Below, one piece after another: positions 1-9,338 of a stretch of 64,000 bases of DNA (positions within the stretch are counted from its first letter, which is position 1; every line of letters begins with the position of its first letter). The notes beneath the pieces are model-generated. The model made no database searches. It worked only from the letters and a program-made list of their open reading frames with translations, and was not told where the DNA came from. The stretch is from an uncultured Spirochaetales bacterium (GTDB lineage Bacteria > Spirochaetota > Spirochaetia > JAFGXN01): assembly GCA_949289575.1 (NCBI GenBank), contig CASEOG010000003.1, forward strand, positions 434,001 to 498,000. Direction: 5' to 3'. The translations under genes were made by a program, and so were the position numbers.

Positions 1-1390
1 TTTTGATTTTGTCTATTTCCTTTTTAAGATTCTCTTCGTGTTTTATTTTTCCGGCTATTTTATCTCTTGAATATAAAATTGTCGTATGATCTTTTTCGAA
101 ATAATCTCCGATTTCTGTCGTTGATTGGGCTGTCATTTCATAAGCAATATAAATTGCTATTTGTCTGCAAAGAGTGAATTTCTTTTTTTTGCCTTTCGAT
201 TTTATATCGGCTGTCGAAACATTATAAAAATCGGCGACTTTTCTGAGAACCATATCCGTTGTGATTTTGATTTCTTTTTTGTTTTTGGATATATTGTTGT
301 TTTCTTTTAAAAATTCTTCGGCATCTTTCAGTGTGCCGGTATTTTTTTGAAAATCGATGTTAAATAAGAAAGATTTCAGAATACCTTCCATATCTCTTAT
401 ATTATCATGAATATTCTCGGACATATAAAAATAGACATCTTCTTCCAATTCGAGATCGGGGTGTTTGAAAATTCCTTCTTCTTTCAGCTGTTTCGTTTTT
501 TGCTTTAAAATTTTGTATTTGACATCAGCCGTCGGTTCCGAAAGATCGACAGTAATTCCGCTTTTAATACGTGATGCGATTCTTTCCTGAAAATTGTGAA
601 TTTCCGAAATAGGACGGTCGCAGGTAAAACAGATCTGTTTTTTATTTTCCTTCAGTTTGTTGAAAAGGACAAAAAGCTCATGCTGGAGTCCGTCTTTTCC
701 TTTAAAGAGATGAATATCATCGATCAGAAAGGCATCGGCATTTTCAAAAGATGTATAGATATTATTGCTGTTGGTTTTATTGATTTTGTCCTGGATATTG
801 TTATAAAGAGTATCTATCAAATCTTGAGATCCGATACAGACAACATTCAGATTGGGATCGTCGTTTAAAATCTGATTGGCAATTGCCTGCATCAAATGGG
901 TTTTTCCCATTCCGACCTGTCCCAAAATCAAAAGAGGATTACAGGCTTCCGAACCGAGATGGGAAGATGCGAGCATAGCCATTTTTTTTGCATAACTGTT
1001 GTTTTGTCCCTCTATAAAATTATCGAATGTAAAAAAAGGATTCAGTTTGCAAAATTCATTTGTTTTGTTTGTTTTTTTATCTTCTTTTTCAGCTTTTTTT
1101 GTCTCGGCGCTTTTCGTTTTTTTTACGGTTTCTCCGTCGGAAAAATCTGAGCAATTTTCATTTGTATTGTAAAAAACGGAAATTTTGTCATTATATGTAT
1201 GACATAAATATTCTTCGATTTCTTTCTGGTATGATTTGCGAATTTTCGATTCCACGAAAGAAGAACATGTTATAAAAAGAGTATTCTCTTTCAAACGAAA
1301 GAAAACAGAGTCAAAAAAAGGCAAAATTTGTTTCTTTTTTGTCTGTCTGATATAAGACAGGATATTTTCTTTTAATTCAGAATCATCCAT
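1..1390 (-). CDS. dnaA: DnaA chromosomal replication initiator (3' end cut by window edge)
   Basis: I translated the minus strand from an ATG at 1388-1390 and found one open frame of about 463 codons running off the window. It has an N-terminal oligomerisation-type region, a Lys/Glu/Thr-rich linker (about residues 85-112), then the AAA+ core: Walker A GQVGMGKTHLM near residue 157, Walker B FLIDDIH near 221, and an arginine-finger segment ERIASRIKSG. The C-terminal DNA-binding helix-turn-helix ends with TEIGDYFEKDHTTIL, matching the DnaA signature. The visible length is already typical of the family, so the stop should lie just outside the window. The gene is divergent from gyrB; no dnaN or recF is next to it. 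The Shine-Dalgarno sequence is weak (GGAA about 6 nt upstream). Confidence 0.97.
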   Translation of the reverse strand, partial: MDDSELKENILSYIRQTKKKQILPFFDSVFFRLKENTLFITCSSFVESKIRKSYQKEIEEYLCHTYNDKISVFYNTNENCSDFSDGETVKKTKSAETKKAEKEDKKTNKTNEFCKLNPFFTFDNFIEGQNNSYAKKMAMLASSHLGSEACNPLLILGQVGMGKTHLMQAIANQILNDDPNLNVVCIGSQDLIDTLYNNIQDKINKTNSNNIYTSFENADAFLIDDIHLFKGKDGLQHELFVLFNKLKENKKQICFTCDRPISEIHNFQERIASRIKSGITVDLSEPTADVKYKILKQKTKQLKEEGIFKHPDLELEEDVYFYMSENIHDNIRDMEGILKSFLFNIDFQKNTGTLKDAEEFLKENNNISKNKKEIKITTDMVLRKVADFYNVSTADIKSKGKKKKFTLCRQIAIYIAYEMTAQSTTEIGDYFEKDHTTILYSRDKIAGKIKHEENLKKEIDKIK

Positions 1391-1486
1391 AACAGTTCCG
1401 TTTATTATCATATCATAAGGTTGTTAAAAAGTGCAAGGTAAAAAAGAGAATGTTTACTTTTTATTTGAAAAAAGGTATAATAATAT
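1391..1486. other. dnaA-gyrB divergent gap, candidate origin region
   Basis: This 96-bp, very AT-rich gap separates divergent dnaA and gyrB. Origins often lie beside dnaA, and parS sites and parAB lie within 8 kb, so an origin here or nearby is an inference. I see no convincing consensus DnaA box (TTATCCACA) in the gap, so the origin could lie on the other side of dnaA, outside the window. Two outward promoters overlap the gap. Confidence 0.35.
1453..1481 (+). promoter_or_regulatory. gyrB promoter, apparently leaderless
   Basis: A -35 TTTACT (1453-1458), a 17-nt spacer and a perfect -10 TATAAT (1476-1481) lie immediately before the gyrB ATG at 1487. The expected transcription start falls at or next to the ATG, so the mRNA would have almost no leader. 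Confidence 0.7.
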
Positions 1487-3421
1487 ATGCAAAAAGATTA
1501 TTCTGCAAGTAATATACAGATTTTAAAAGGTCTGGAAGCCGTCCGAAAACGTCCCGGTATGTATATAGGAACAACGGGAGAGGAAGGACTCCATCATCTT
1601 GTTTACGAAATTGTTGATAACAGTATAGACGAAGCATTGGCCGGATACTGTAATCAAATCGATGTTTTTATCGAGCAGGGAAATATTATTCGCGTCGAAG
1701 ATAACGGACGCGGTATTCCGACTGATATTCATCCCGAAGAGGGAATCAGTGCATTGGAAGTAGTTTTGACAAAACTCCATGCCGGCGGTAAATTCGATAA
1801 AAATTCTTATAAAGTTTCCGGCGGTTTACACGGTGTCGGAGTTTCTGTTGTCAATGCTTTATCCGAGTGGCTGGAAGTGACCGTTCACAGAAACGGAGAA
1901 ATTTTTTATCAGCGTTACAAAAGGGGAATTCCCGAAAAACCGGTGACCGTTTTGGGTACAACGGAAAAAACGGGGACAACGGTTCGTTTTAAACCCGATG
2001 CCGAAATTTTTCAGGATACACAGATTTTTAAATTCGAAATTCTTTCCGCACGTCTGCGGGAGCTTTCTTTTTTAAATAAAGGAATAAAAATCAATATCAC
2101 CGATTTTCGTCCGCCTGTTCCCAAGGAAAACAAATTTTTGTTCGAAGGCGGTGTTAAATCATTTGTTTCATTTTTAAATGAAAATAAAAAAGCACTTCAG
2201 GCCGAACCGATTTATTTCGAATCGGAAAAAGAGACCGATAAAGGTTTGGTTAAAGTCGAAGTGTCGATGGAATACAGTGAAAGTTACAACGAACTGGTTT
2301 TATCTTTTGTCAATAATATTAATACGAGAGAGGGAGGAACTCATCTCAGCGGGTTTAAAGCGGCACTGACACGCGTTTTTAACGAAAAATTAAAAAATTC
2401 AAAGGCCGGTAAAAAGGCAAAATTAAACGAACCGTTGACAAGTGAGGATACACGATTCGGTTTAACGGCAGTTGTTTCTGTAAAAGTTCCCGATCCTCAA
2501 TTTGAAGGACAGACAAAGGCTAAACTCGGAAATACGGAAATCAAGAAAATTGTCGAGACAATTGTGTTCGATAATCTTTTTTTGTACTTTGAACAAAATC
2601 CGGACACCGCCGAAATTATTCTTTCGAAAGCGATTGAATCTTCCATGGCCAGGATTGCCGCTCAAAAAGCCAGAGCAAACGTTTTGCGAAAAAGCAGTTT
2701 GGAAAGCGGCTCTCTTCCCGGAAAACTGGCCGACTGTTCGGAAAAGGATCCGTCTCTTTGCGAGATTTATATTGTGGAGGGAGATTCTGCCGGAGGAAGT
2801 GCCAAAGGAGGCCGTGACAGTAAACACCAGGCTATTTTACCGCTTTGGGGTAAAATGCTGAATGTCGAAAAAGCCAGAATCGAACAGGTCGTCGATAACG
2901 ACAAATTAAAACCGGTTATTCAGGCTTTGGGTACCAATGTCGGCAAGAATTTCAATTTGGAAAAATTAAGATACGATAAAGTTATCATCATGGCCGATGC
3001 CGATGTTGACGGATCTCATATCAGAACTTTGTTGTTGGCTTTCTTTTTCCGTTATATGACGCAACTGATCGAAACGGGACATGTCTATTTGGCTATGCCG
3101 CCGCTCTATAAAATAGAATATAAAAAACAGTCTCATTATGCCTATGATGACAGCGAAAAGGAAAGAATACTGAAAGAAATCGGGGTCTCCGAAGAAGAAA
3201 GTTCCGTAAAAATTCAGCGCTATAAAGGTCTCGGTGAGATGAATCCGGAACAGTTGTGGGACACGACTATGAATCCGGAAACCAGACAAATGATGAAAGT
3301 AACAATGGAAGATGCAGTAGAGGCTGATCGGATCTTTACTATTTTGATGGGCAGCGAAGTCGAACCGAGAAAAAAATTCATAGAAGAAAATGCTCTGCTG
3401 GTTACAAATCTGGATATTTAG
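1487..3421 (+). CDS. gyrB: DNA gyrase subunit B
   Basis: ATPase subunit of the type II topoisomerase that introduces negative supercoils. The 644-aa protein has the GHKL ATP site (DNSIDEALAGYC near residue 44, DNGRGIP near 72, GGLHGVGVSVVNALS near 112), the transducer domain, and the TOPRIM domain with EGDSAGGSAKGG and DADVDGSHIRTLL. The segment PLWGKMLNVEKAR carries Trp where many bacteria have Arg or Lys. The C-terminal IQRYKGLGEMNPEQLW motif is intact. The length (about 640 aa) is that of the short GyrB class. gyrA follows after 9 nt, so the two are cotranscribed. The stop is TAG. Confidence 0.98.
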   Translation: MQKDYSASNIQILKGLEAVRKRPGMYIGTTGEEGLHHLVYEIVDNSIDEALAGYCNQIDVFIEQGNIIRVEDNGRGIPTDIHPEEGISALEVVLTKLHAGGKFDKNSYKVSGGLHGVGVSVVNALSEWLEVTVHRNGEIFYQRYKRGIPEKPVTVLGTTEKTGTTVRFKPDAEIFQDTQIFKFEILSARLRELSFLNKGIKINITDFRPPVPKENKFLFEGGVKSFVSFLNENKKALQAEPIYFESEKETDKGLVKVEVSMEYSESYNELVLSFVNNINTREGGTHLSGFKAALTRVFNEKLKNSKAGKKAKLNEPLTSEDTRFGLTAVVSVKVPDPQFEGQTKAKLGNTEIKKIVETIVFDNLFLYFEQNPDTAEIILSKAIESSMARIAAQKARANVLRKSSLESGSLPGKLADCSEKDPSLCEIYIVEGDSAGGSAKGGRDSKHQAILPLWGKMLNVEKARIEQVVDNDKLKPVIQALGTNVGKNFNLEKLRYDKVIIMADADVDGSHIRTLLLAFFFRYMTQLIETGHVYLAMPPLYKIEYKKQSHYAYDDSEKERILKEIGVSEEESSVKIQRYKGLGEMNPEQLWDTTMNPETRQMMKVTMEDAVEADRIFTILMGSEVEPRKKFIEENALLVTNLDI

Positions 3422-3430
3422 GAGAAGGAT

Positions 3431-5884
3431 GTGGAACAAAATCAAACCGGAAATATTATTCCTGTCTCCATAGAAGACGAAGTTAAACAATCCTATTTAA
3501 ATTATGCAATGTCGGTTATTGTCAGCCGTGCTCTTCCCGATGTTCGTGACGGATTAAAACCGGTTCACAGACGCATATTATATGCAATGAATGAACTCGG
3601 TCTGGCATCGAATAAAGAAACAAAAAAATGTGCCCGTATTGTCGGAGAGGTGCTCGGAAAATACCACCCTCACGGAGACCAGTCTGTTTATGATGCTCTG
3701 GTTCGAATGGCACAATGGTTTTCCCTCAAGTATCCGCTTGTTTACGGACAGGGGAACTTCGGAAACCTGGACGGCGATTCCGCAGCGGCTATGCGTTATA
3801 CGGAAGCCAAAATGGAAAAATTTGCCGAACTGATGATGACCGATATCGGGAAAGAAACTGTCGACTGGACACCGAACTACGATGAATCGACACAGGAACC
3901 GGTTGTTCTTCCTTCCGCTTTTCCGAATCTTTTGGTTAACGGATCTAACGGTATTGCTGTCGGAATGGCAACCAATATGGCGCCTCATAACATCAATGAA
4001 GTCTGTAATGCCATATCGGCATACATTTCGAATCCCGATATTTCCGTAGACGAATTAATGAGTTACGTAAAAGGGCCCGACTTTCCGACCGGAGGTATTA
4101 TCTGCGGAATGGATGGTATTCGCAAGGCATACCGAACGGGAAAAGGAAAAGTTATAATTCGCGCAAAGTGTGCCGTGGAAACAATGAAATCGGGAAAGAT
4201 GTGCATTGTTGTTACTGAAATTCCATACATGGTTAACAAAAAAGCTCTGCTCGAAAGAATTGCCGATTTGGTAAAAGAGAAAAAAATAGAGGATATTTCG
4301 GCACTTCGTGACGAATCATCGGACCGTGTCGGAGTCCGCATTGTTATCGAATTAAAAAAAGATGCCAATGTCAAACTGATTCTCAATAAGCTTTATCTTC
4401 TTTCCGATTTACAGAAAAATTTTAATATCAATAATCTTGCTCTGGTAAAAGGAAAGCCGGAAACTCTAAATTTAAAACAGCTTATTTTTCATTATGTCGA
4501 ACACAGAAAAGAAGTTGTAACGAGACGAACCGTTTATGATCTGAACAAAGCAAAAGCCCGCTGTCATATATTGGAAGGTCTTAAAATAGCTCTGGCAAAT
4601 ATCGATGAAGTTATTGCTATCATCAAATCTTCAAAAACAGTCGATGAAGCCAGAAAGCGATTAATAGAGAGGTTTTCTTTTTCCGAGATACAGGCTAATT
4701 CCATCCTTGAAATGAGATTACAGAAACTGACTAATCTGGAATCTCAGAAAATTCTCGATGAATTGCTTGAAATACAAAAAATGATTGCTTATTACGAAGA
4801 CTTATTGAGCCACGAAGATAAGCTGATGGGAGTTGTGAAAACCGAAATCGAAGAGGTTTCCGGCACCCATAAATCGCAACGACAGACGGAAATTCTGATT
4901 CAGGAAGCGGAAAACATTGAAGAAGAGGATATTATTGCGGAAGAAAAAGTTGTTGTTCTTCTTTCCAACAAAGGGTTTATAAAGAGACAACCCGTTTCTT
5001 CTTACAGAACACAAAACAGAGGGGGAGCCGGATCTTCTTCTACAAAATTCCACCTGGATGATTTCCTGGAACATCTGTTTATCGCATCGACGCACGAATA
5101 TATTGTCTTTTTGACAAATGAGGGTCGGGCTTATTATCTCAAAGTTCACGAAATTCCGGAAAGCAGTAAGACGGCAAAAGGAACTCATATAAAACAACTG
5201 CTTTCCATTACGGCAAATGAAGAAATATCGGCTGTTGTTGCACTTAAAGAATTCAGTGAAAATACTTTTCTTTTTATGGCATCCAGGAGCGGAAATGTAA
5301 AAAGACTTCCGACATCGGAGCTGGCCAATGCAAAAACCAGAGGAAAAATCGCACTTCGTTTACAGCAGGGAGACCGGCTTGTCAGCGCCGTTCCGACAGA
5401 CGGGACACAGGAGCTTTTTCTTGTTACGAGAAAAGGATTGGCTTTGCACTTTAGAGAAGAAACGGTTCGCGTGATGGGAAGAGCCGCCTCCGGAGTCAGA
5501 GGTATTAAATTGACAAAAGGCGATGAAGTTGTTGCTGTTTTGGTCTTTAAAGAGAACGAACAGCTTTTTCTGCTTTCCGAATTCGGATTTGCAAAAAGAA
5601 CCGACCTTGAAAACAGTACTTCGCATAATCGCGGTACAAAAGGAATTACTTATTACAAAACAAGCGAAAAAACGGGAGAACTAATCGGGGCCTTGTGTGT
5701 TCACGAGCAGGATGAGCTGGTTTGTATAACATCGCAGGGAATGACATTAAAATTACAGGTCAGGCAGATTCCCACAATGGGACGGTCAGCGGCGGGTGTT
5801 CGGGCTATCAGGGTCAAGGAACCGGACTGTCTGGTGGGCGTTGCCCGTGTGGTCAATGAAACGGAAGCAGAGAAAGAAGAATAA
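3431..5884 (+). CDS. gyrA: DNA gyrase subunit A
   Basis: DNA-cleaving subunit of gyrase, 817 aa, starting at GTG with a strong GGAGAAGG site just upstream. The catalytic Tyr is in [11 protein letters not shown] (about Y123). The C-terminal domain is made of repeated beta-pinwheel blades and contains QNRGGAG, a GyrA-box-like motif, which favours GyrA over ParC. The quinolone-determining segment reads [14 protein letters not shown]: the position equivalent to E. coli Ser83 is Gln (about residue 84), while the downstream Asp is kept. Followed by an intrinsic terminator. Confidence 0.97.
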   Translation: MEQNQTGNIIPVSIEDEVKQSYLNYAMSVIVSRALPDVRDGLKPVHRRILYAMNELGLASNKETKKCARIVGEVLGKYHPHGDQSVYDALVRMAQWFSLKYPLVYGQGNFGNLDGDSAAAMRYTEAKMEKFAELMMTDIGKETVDWTPNYDESTQEPVVLPSAFPNLLVNGSNGIAVGMATNMAPHNINEVCNAISAYISNPDISVDELMSYVKGPDFPTGGIICGMDGIRKAYRTGKGKVIIRAKCAVETMKSGKMCIVVTEIPYMVNKKALLERIADLVKEKKIEDISALRDESSDRVGVRIVIELKKDANVKLILNKLYLLSDLQKNFNINNLALVKGKPETLNLKQLIFHYVEHRKEVVTRRTVYDLNKAKARCHILEGLKIALANIDEVIAIIKSSKTVDEARKRLIERFSFSEIQANSILEMRLQKLTNLESQKILDELLEIQKMIAYYEDLLSHEDKLMGVVKTEIEEVSGTHKSQRQTEILIQEAENIEEEDIIAEEKVVVLLSNKGFIKRQPVSSYRTQNRGGAGSSSTKFHLDDFLEHLFIASTHEYIVFLTNEGRAYYLKVHEIPESSKTAKGTHIKQLLSITANEEISAVVALKEFSENTFLFMASRSGNVKRLPTSELANAKTRGKIALRLQQGDRLVSAVPTDGTQELFLVTRKGLALHFREETVRVMGRAASGVRGIKLTKGDEVVAVLVFKENEQLFLLSEFGFAKRTDLENSTSHNRGTKGITYYKTSEKTGELIGALCVHEQDELVCITSQGMTLKLQVRQIPTMGRSAAGVRAIRVKEPDCLVGVARVVNETEAEKEE

Positions 5885-5889
5885 CCGAA

Positions 5890-5913
5890 AGCCGGATGTA
5901 AATCCGGCTTTTT
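5890..5913 (+). terminator. Intrinsic terminator after gyrA
   Basis: A perfect 8-bp stem AGCCGGAT / ATCCGGCT with a GTAA loop is followed by a T run, directly after the gyrA stop. Confidence 0.9.
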
Positions 5914-5915
5914 AT

Positions 5916-5931
5916 TGTTCCACGTGGAACA
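5916..5931. promoter_or_regulatory. parS site 1 (ParB-binding palindrome)
   Basis: TGTTCCACGTGGAACA is a perfect 16-bp palindrome matching the known bacterial parS family (TGTTnCACGTGnAACA). ParB should load here as a CTP-dependent clamp. It lies immediately after the gyrA terminator. Confidence 0.93.
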
Positions 5932-5956
5932 ATGATATTATTTTCGTAAACGGGGA

Positions 5957-5972
5957 TGTTCCACGTGGAACA
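5957..5972. promoter_or_regulatory. parS site 2 (ParB-binding palindrome)
   Basis: A second identical copy of TGTTCCACGTGGAACA, 41 bp centre to centre from the first (close to four helical turns, so on roughly the same face). It lies just upstream of the hypothetical gene at 6005. Confidence 0.93.
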
Positions 5973-6004
5973 AAATTATGTTACAAGGCAGAGGGTGAGG
6001 AATG

Positions 6005-7297
6005 ATGCGTTTTTCAAATGCCGTAAAATATGTTTTAATATTTTGCTCTGTTTCGGGATATTCGGAGACAGAATCGGGGAAAATTCCTTTTTTTCCGAAA
6101 ACACAAAATGCCGAAACAATTGTTTCGAGGGTTTTGTATGAAACAGAAGCGGAGGTTTTTTTTTACCGCAAGCAATGTAATCTTTTCGGAGAAAAACCGG
6201 ACATCGAAAAAGCAATTAACGGTTGGCTGATATATAAATCCGTCAGCAATGATTTGACGGCATTTCGACAGGAAGAAGAGATTCGAAAAAAACAACAGAA
6301 AAAAACGGAAGAGAAATTTTTAAAGGAAGTTTCCCGACTGCAAGAAATTTACCGGCGGAAAAAAGAGCCTGTACAAAAAGCTCTCGATGCCCGGAACCGT
6401 CAGCCCGAAGATTCCCGGAAAGAAAACGAAATATCTGCACTGGAAAACCGGTTGAAAGAATTGGACGAGCTTTGTGTCTCCGAAATAAAAACAGAAAAAG
6501 AAAAGTTTTTTCCGCAAGGGGAGCTTTCCGATTCGGCATGTTCTCCGGAAGAAAATGCAAGAAAAAGAGTAACAACAAAATACGGTCTCGGTACCGGTTC
6601 GTTCGACGGCCTGAAGCTTTCTTTGCGTGATATAGAAAATTCCGTTATTCGTACAAGAATTGTTTTTTCGGAGGTTCCCGAAAAAAAGATTCTTTATTCT
6701 TTTTCGCAGGAAAAAGATAGTCGCAAGCCGGTTCTTCGGGAAATAAAAGCCGATTACACCGGAAGCGGAACAGAATTGTTTTTGTCTGAATCGAATATTT
6801 CTTTTCGGTTTGATACAAATCTGTTTATTAGTCTCGTGACAGACGAAAACGAATATAAAGAAAATTTTACGGCGGTCTCCAAAAGTCTGCCGGCACAGAC
6901 GCTTTCTTACCGTATCGGATTCCGGGAAATAAAGGGGAAAGATCTCGGTGTCGGAAGCCTGAGAACCCGGAAGTACAAATTTTTCTTTCCCGTTTCTTTC
7001 TCAAAAAAAAGCGGAGAAGTAAAAAGAAAAAGTTATCTTTATAACGGTGAAATCTATGATTTTATTTTTCCCGCAGATCAGAAAGGAAGTCCGGGTGAAT
7101 ATATCTGTCTGATTTTCCGGCGTGATCGGACGGAAGAGCTGAAAAAAATTTTGAGAGAAAACGACGGAAGAAAAGAAATAATAAAAAACCCCGATTTTCT
7201 TTCTTTTGACTCACGGATTCCGACAGAAATCTTTGAAGAAGAACCGGGGTATGAAATTTCCGAAGAAATCGGAAAAAATACAGGCAATGCATTTTAA
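6005..7297 (+). CDS. Hypothetical secreted protein with coiled coil
   Basis: I do not recognise this 430-aa protein. The N-terminus (VKYVLIFCSVSGYSETESG) looks like a short signal peptide ending near residue 18-20. Residues about 70-150 are rich in Lys, Glu and Gln and predicted to be a coiled coil. The rest has beta-type alternation and many Phe/Lys residues. ATGs at 6002 and 6005 are both possible; the second is better spaced from the GTGAGG site. The gene sits alone between the parS pair and the convergent nifU-like gene, so context gives no function. Confidence 0.75.
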   Translation: MRFSNAVKYVLIFCSVSGYSETESGKIPFFPKTQNAETIVSRVLYETEAEVFFYRKQCNLFGEKPDIEKAINGWLIYKSVSNDLTAFRQEEEIRKKQQKKTEEKFLKEVSRLQEIYRRKKEPVQKALDARNRQPEDSRKENEISALENRLKELDELCVSEIKTEKEKFFPQGELSDSACSPEENARKRVTTKYGLGTGSFDGLKLSLRDIENSVIRTRIVFSEVPEKKILYSFSQEKDSRKPVLREIKADYTGSGTELFLSESNISFRFDTNLFISLVTDENEYKENFTAVSKSLPAQTLSYRIGFREIKGKDLGVGSLRTRKYKFFFPVSFSKKSGEVKRKSYLYNGEIYDFIFPADQKGSPGEYICLIFRRDRTEELKKILRENDGRKEIIKNPDFLSFDSRIPTEIFEEEPGYEISEEIGKNTGNAF

Positions 7298-7326
7298 CAA
7301 ATAATTAAAATACATTGCCCGGTTTA

Positions 7327-7545
7327 TTATACGGATTCGACCGCTTCCAGACCGGGAATGTTGTCTTTCAGGTATTTTTCGATACCGTTTTTCAGGGTCA
7401 TTTGGGCCATCGGACAACCGTGGCAACTGCCCTGAAGTCTGACATAGGCAACATTGCCTTCCATTTTAACAAACTCGACATCTCCGCCGTCTGCCTGCAG
7501 GGAGGGACGGACGTGTTCGATATATTCTTTTACCTGTTCTTCCAT
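7327..7545 (-). CDS. NifU-like Fe-S scaffold domain protein
   Basis: A 72-aa protein consisting only of the NifU C-terminal domain, a carrier for assembling and transferring Fe-S clusters. It shows LQADGGDVEFVKMEG and the cluster-binding CHGCPMAQMTLKNGIE with the CxxC pair. The start is the ATG at 7543-7545, with an AAGGAG site 7 nt upstream; a longer reading frame upstream has no such site and lacks family similarity. Divergent from parA. Confidence 0.92.
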   Translation of the reverse strand: MEEQVKEYIEHVRPSLQADGGDVEFVKMEGNVAYVRLQGSCHGCPMAQMTLKNGIEKYLKDNIPGLEAVESV

Positions 7546-7618
7546 GCGAATCTCCTTAATGTCAATGTAACATTTTTTGCTGTGAGAAACAAGAAAATTT
7601 GAAATTTTTTCGATTATG

Positions 7619-7647
7619 TTGATAAATTCGATACTTTTCAATATTAT
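7619..7647 (+). promoter_or_regulatory. parA promoter with very short leader
   Basis: -35 TTGATA (7619-7624), 17-nt spacer, -10 TATTAT (7642-7647). Transcription should start about 5 nt before the parA ATG at 7659. No good Shine-Dalgarno sequence fits in the leader. Confidence 0.6.
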
Positions 7648-7658
7648 TATAAACAGAG

Positions 7659-8420
7659 ATGAAAACGAAAATAACATCATTTGTCAATCAGAAAGGCGGA
7701 GTCGGAAAGACAACAACGACTGTTAACCTCGGTGCCTATTTGGCGGATGCCGGAAAAAAAGTCCTTCTTGTCGATTTCGATCCTCAGGGGAATTTATCGT
7801 CGAATGTCGGAATCTCCGATATTTCCGACGGTATTTACGAACTGATGGCGCAACAGAAAGAAGCGGAAAATTGTATTTACGAAACACCGGTTGAAAACCT
7901 CTTTGTTTGTCCGACGAACATCAATCTGGCCGGCGGAGCTGTCGAATTGATTTCGGTCGAGAAACGGGAGTATGTTTTGAAAGAGGCGCTTGAGGAGGTC
8001 AGAGGAAAATTCGATTATATATTTATAGACTGTCCCCCGGCCTTAGGTGTATTAACAATTAATGCGCTGACAGCATCGGATGAAGTCGTAGTTCCTCTTC
8101 AGTGCGAATATTTTGCATTGGAAGGACTGTCCCAACTTCTGAGAACGATAGAGATGGTTCGCGGAACGACAAATCCCGATTTGAAACAGCCGAGAATTCT
8201 TTTTACGATGTATGATTCACGTACGATTTTATCCCGTGATGTTGTCGATAATTTGAACAGGAATTATCCGCAACAGCTTTTTAAAACAATTATTCCCCGC
8301 AACGTGCGGCTTGCGGAAGCACCGTCTCACGGCGTTCCCATTAATTTGTATGACAGTCTTTGTATCGGGGCAAAAAGTTACGAAAATCTGGCAAGGGAGT
8401 ATATGACGTATGATGAATGA
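7659..8420 (+). CDS. parA: Chromosome partitioning ATPase ParA/Soj
   Basis: A 253-aa deviant-Walker ATPase that binds DNA non-specifically and drives segregation of ParB-parS complexes. KGGVGKTTTTVNLG (about residues 12-25) is the signature lysine P-loop; DFDPQGNLSS and FIDCPPALGVLTINAL are the Walker A' and B regions. It overlaps parB by 11 nt, so translation is probably coupled. Two parS sites lie 1.7 kb upstream. Confidence 0.95.
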   Translation: MKTKITSFVNQKGGVGKTTTTVNLGAYLADAGKKVLLVDFDPQGNLSSNVGISDISDGIYELMAQQKEAENCIYETPVENLFVCPTNINLAGGAVELISVEKREYVLKEALEEVRGKFDYIFIDCPPALGVLTINALTASDEVVVPLQCEYFALEGLSQLLRTIEMVRGTTNPDLKQPRILFTMYDSRTILSRDVVDNLNRNYPQQLFKTIIPRNVRLAEAPSHGVPINLYDSLCIGAKSYENLAREYMTYDE

Positions 8421-9336
8421 AAAAAAACCCGCACGTATGAAACGTCCCGGTCTGGGAAAAGGAATCGAGTCGCTGGCTCCGTCCTCTGCGGTACCCTCCG
8501 TCAAAGTGTGGGAAGAAGAAGCCAAAAAAAGCGGGAATGTGCACGAAATTGCCGTCAGCGAAATAACGGCACACGAAGATCAGCCGCGCAAATATTTTGA
8601 CGAAGAGGCACTCGAAGAACTGGCCGAATCGATTCGACAGGTGGGCGTTATACAGCCGATTCTGGTTGTCCGACGGGATTCGGGATATATGATTGTTTCC
8701 GGCGAAAGACGTTATCGGGCGGCCCGAAAAGCCGGACTAAAAACAATTCCGGCAGTCGAGATGTCGCTGACAGATGAGAAAATAGATGAAATTGCCATAA
8801 TCGAAAACATTCAGCGAGAGGATTTGTCTCCGCTGGAAGAAGCCGGTGCTTATCAGGCTCTGATGCGCCGTTACGGTTATACGCAGGAACAGGTTTCCGA
8901 AAAAGTCGGCAAAAAAAGATCGACAATTACTAATGCTCTCCGGCTTTTAAAATTACCGGAAGAAATATTAACAGGTCTGGCAGATAATAAAATTTCCGCC
9001 GGACATGCCAGAGCTCTTGCCGGATTAAAGAAAGAATCCGACATGAAAAAATATTACCGGATGATTCTCGATAAAGGGCTCAGCGTGCGGAATATCGAAA
9101 AAATGATTTCCGACAGTAACGGGAAAAAAACATCGGCCAACGATCCGGATATGACGATTTCTTCAACAGCAAAAAAGAAAGCGGGGGAACTCGTTGATTT
9201 GGAAACTATGCTGATGGAAAAACTCGGTACCCGCGTTGTGATTAACGGCACAGAAAAGAAAGGGAAAATAATTATTGATTATTACTCGATGGACGATTTA
9301 AACCGATTTTACGAATTTTTGGGCGGAATCGAATAA
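8410..9336 (+). CDS. parB: Chromosome partitioning protein ParB
   Basis: A 308-aa CTP-dependent DNA clamp that loads at parS. The N-terminus RPGLGKGIESL is the ParA-stimulating type. The CTPase core has GERRYRAARKAG (about residues 96-107) and ENIQREDLSPLEEAGAY. A helix-turn-helix (TQEQVSEKVGKKRSTITNAL) reads parS, and a C-terminal dimerisation domain ends in YEFLGG. AGGGAG lies 9 nt upstream of the ATG inside parA. The gene ends 2 nt from the convergent gene at 9339. Confidence 0.95.
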   Translation: MMNEKKPARMKRPGLGKGIESLAPSSAVPSVKVWEEEAKKSGNVHEIAVSEITAHEDQPRKYFDEEALEELAESIRQVGVIQPILVVRRDSGYMIVSGERRYRAARKAGLKTIPAVEMSLTDEKIDEIAIIENIQREDLSPLEEAGAYQALMRRYGYTQEQVSEKVGKKRSTITNALRLLKLPEEILTGLADNKISAGHARALAGLKKESDMKKYYRMILDKGLSVRNIEKMISDSNGKKTSANDPDMTISSTAKKKAGELVDLETMLMEKLGTRVVINGTEKKGKIIIDYYSMDDLNRFYEFLGGIE

Positions 9337-9338
9337 GT

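Noticed and set aside
3431-5884. ParC (topoisomerase IV) instead of GyrA
   Set aside because: The C-terminal domain has a GyrA-box-like QNRGGAG and full six-blade length, and it is cotranscribed with gyrB.
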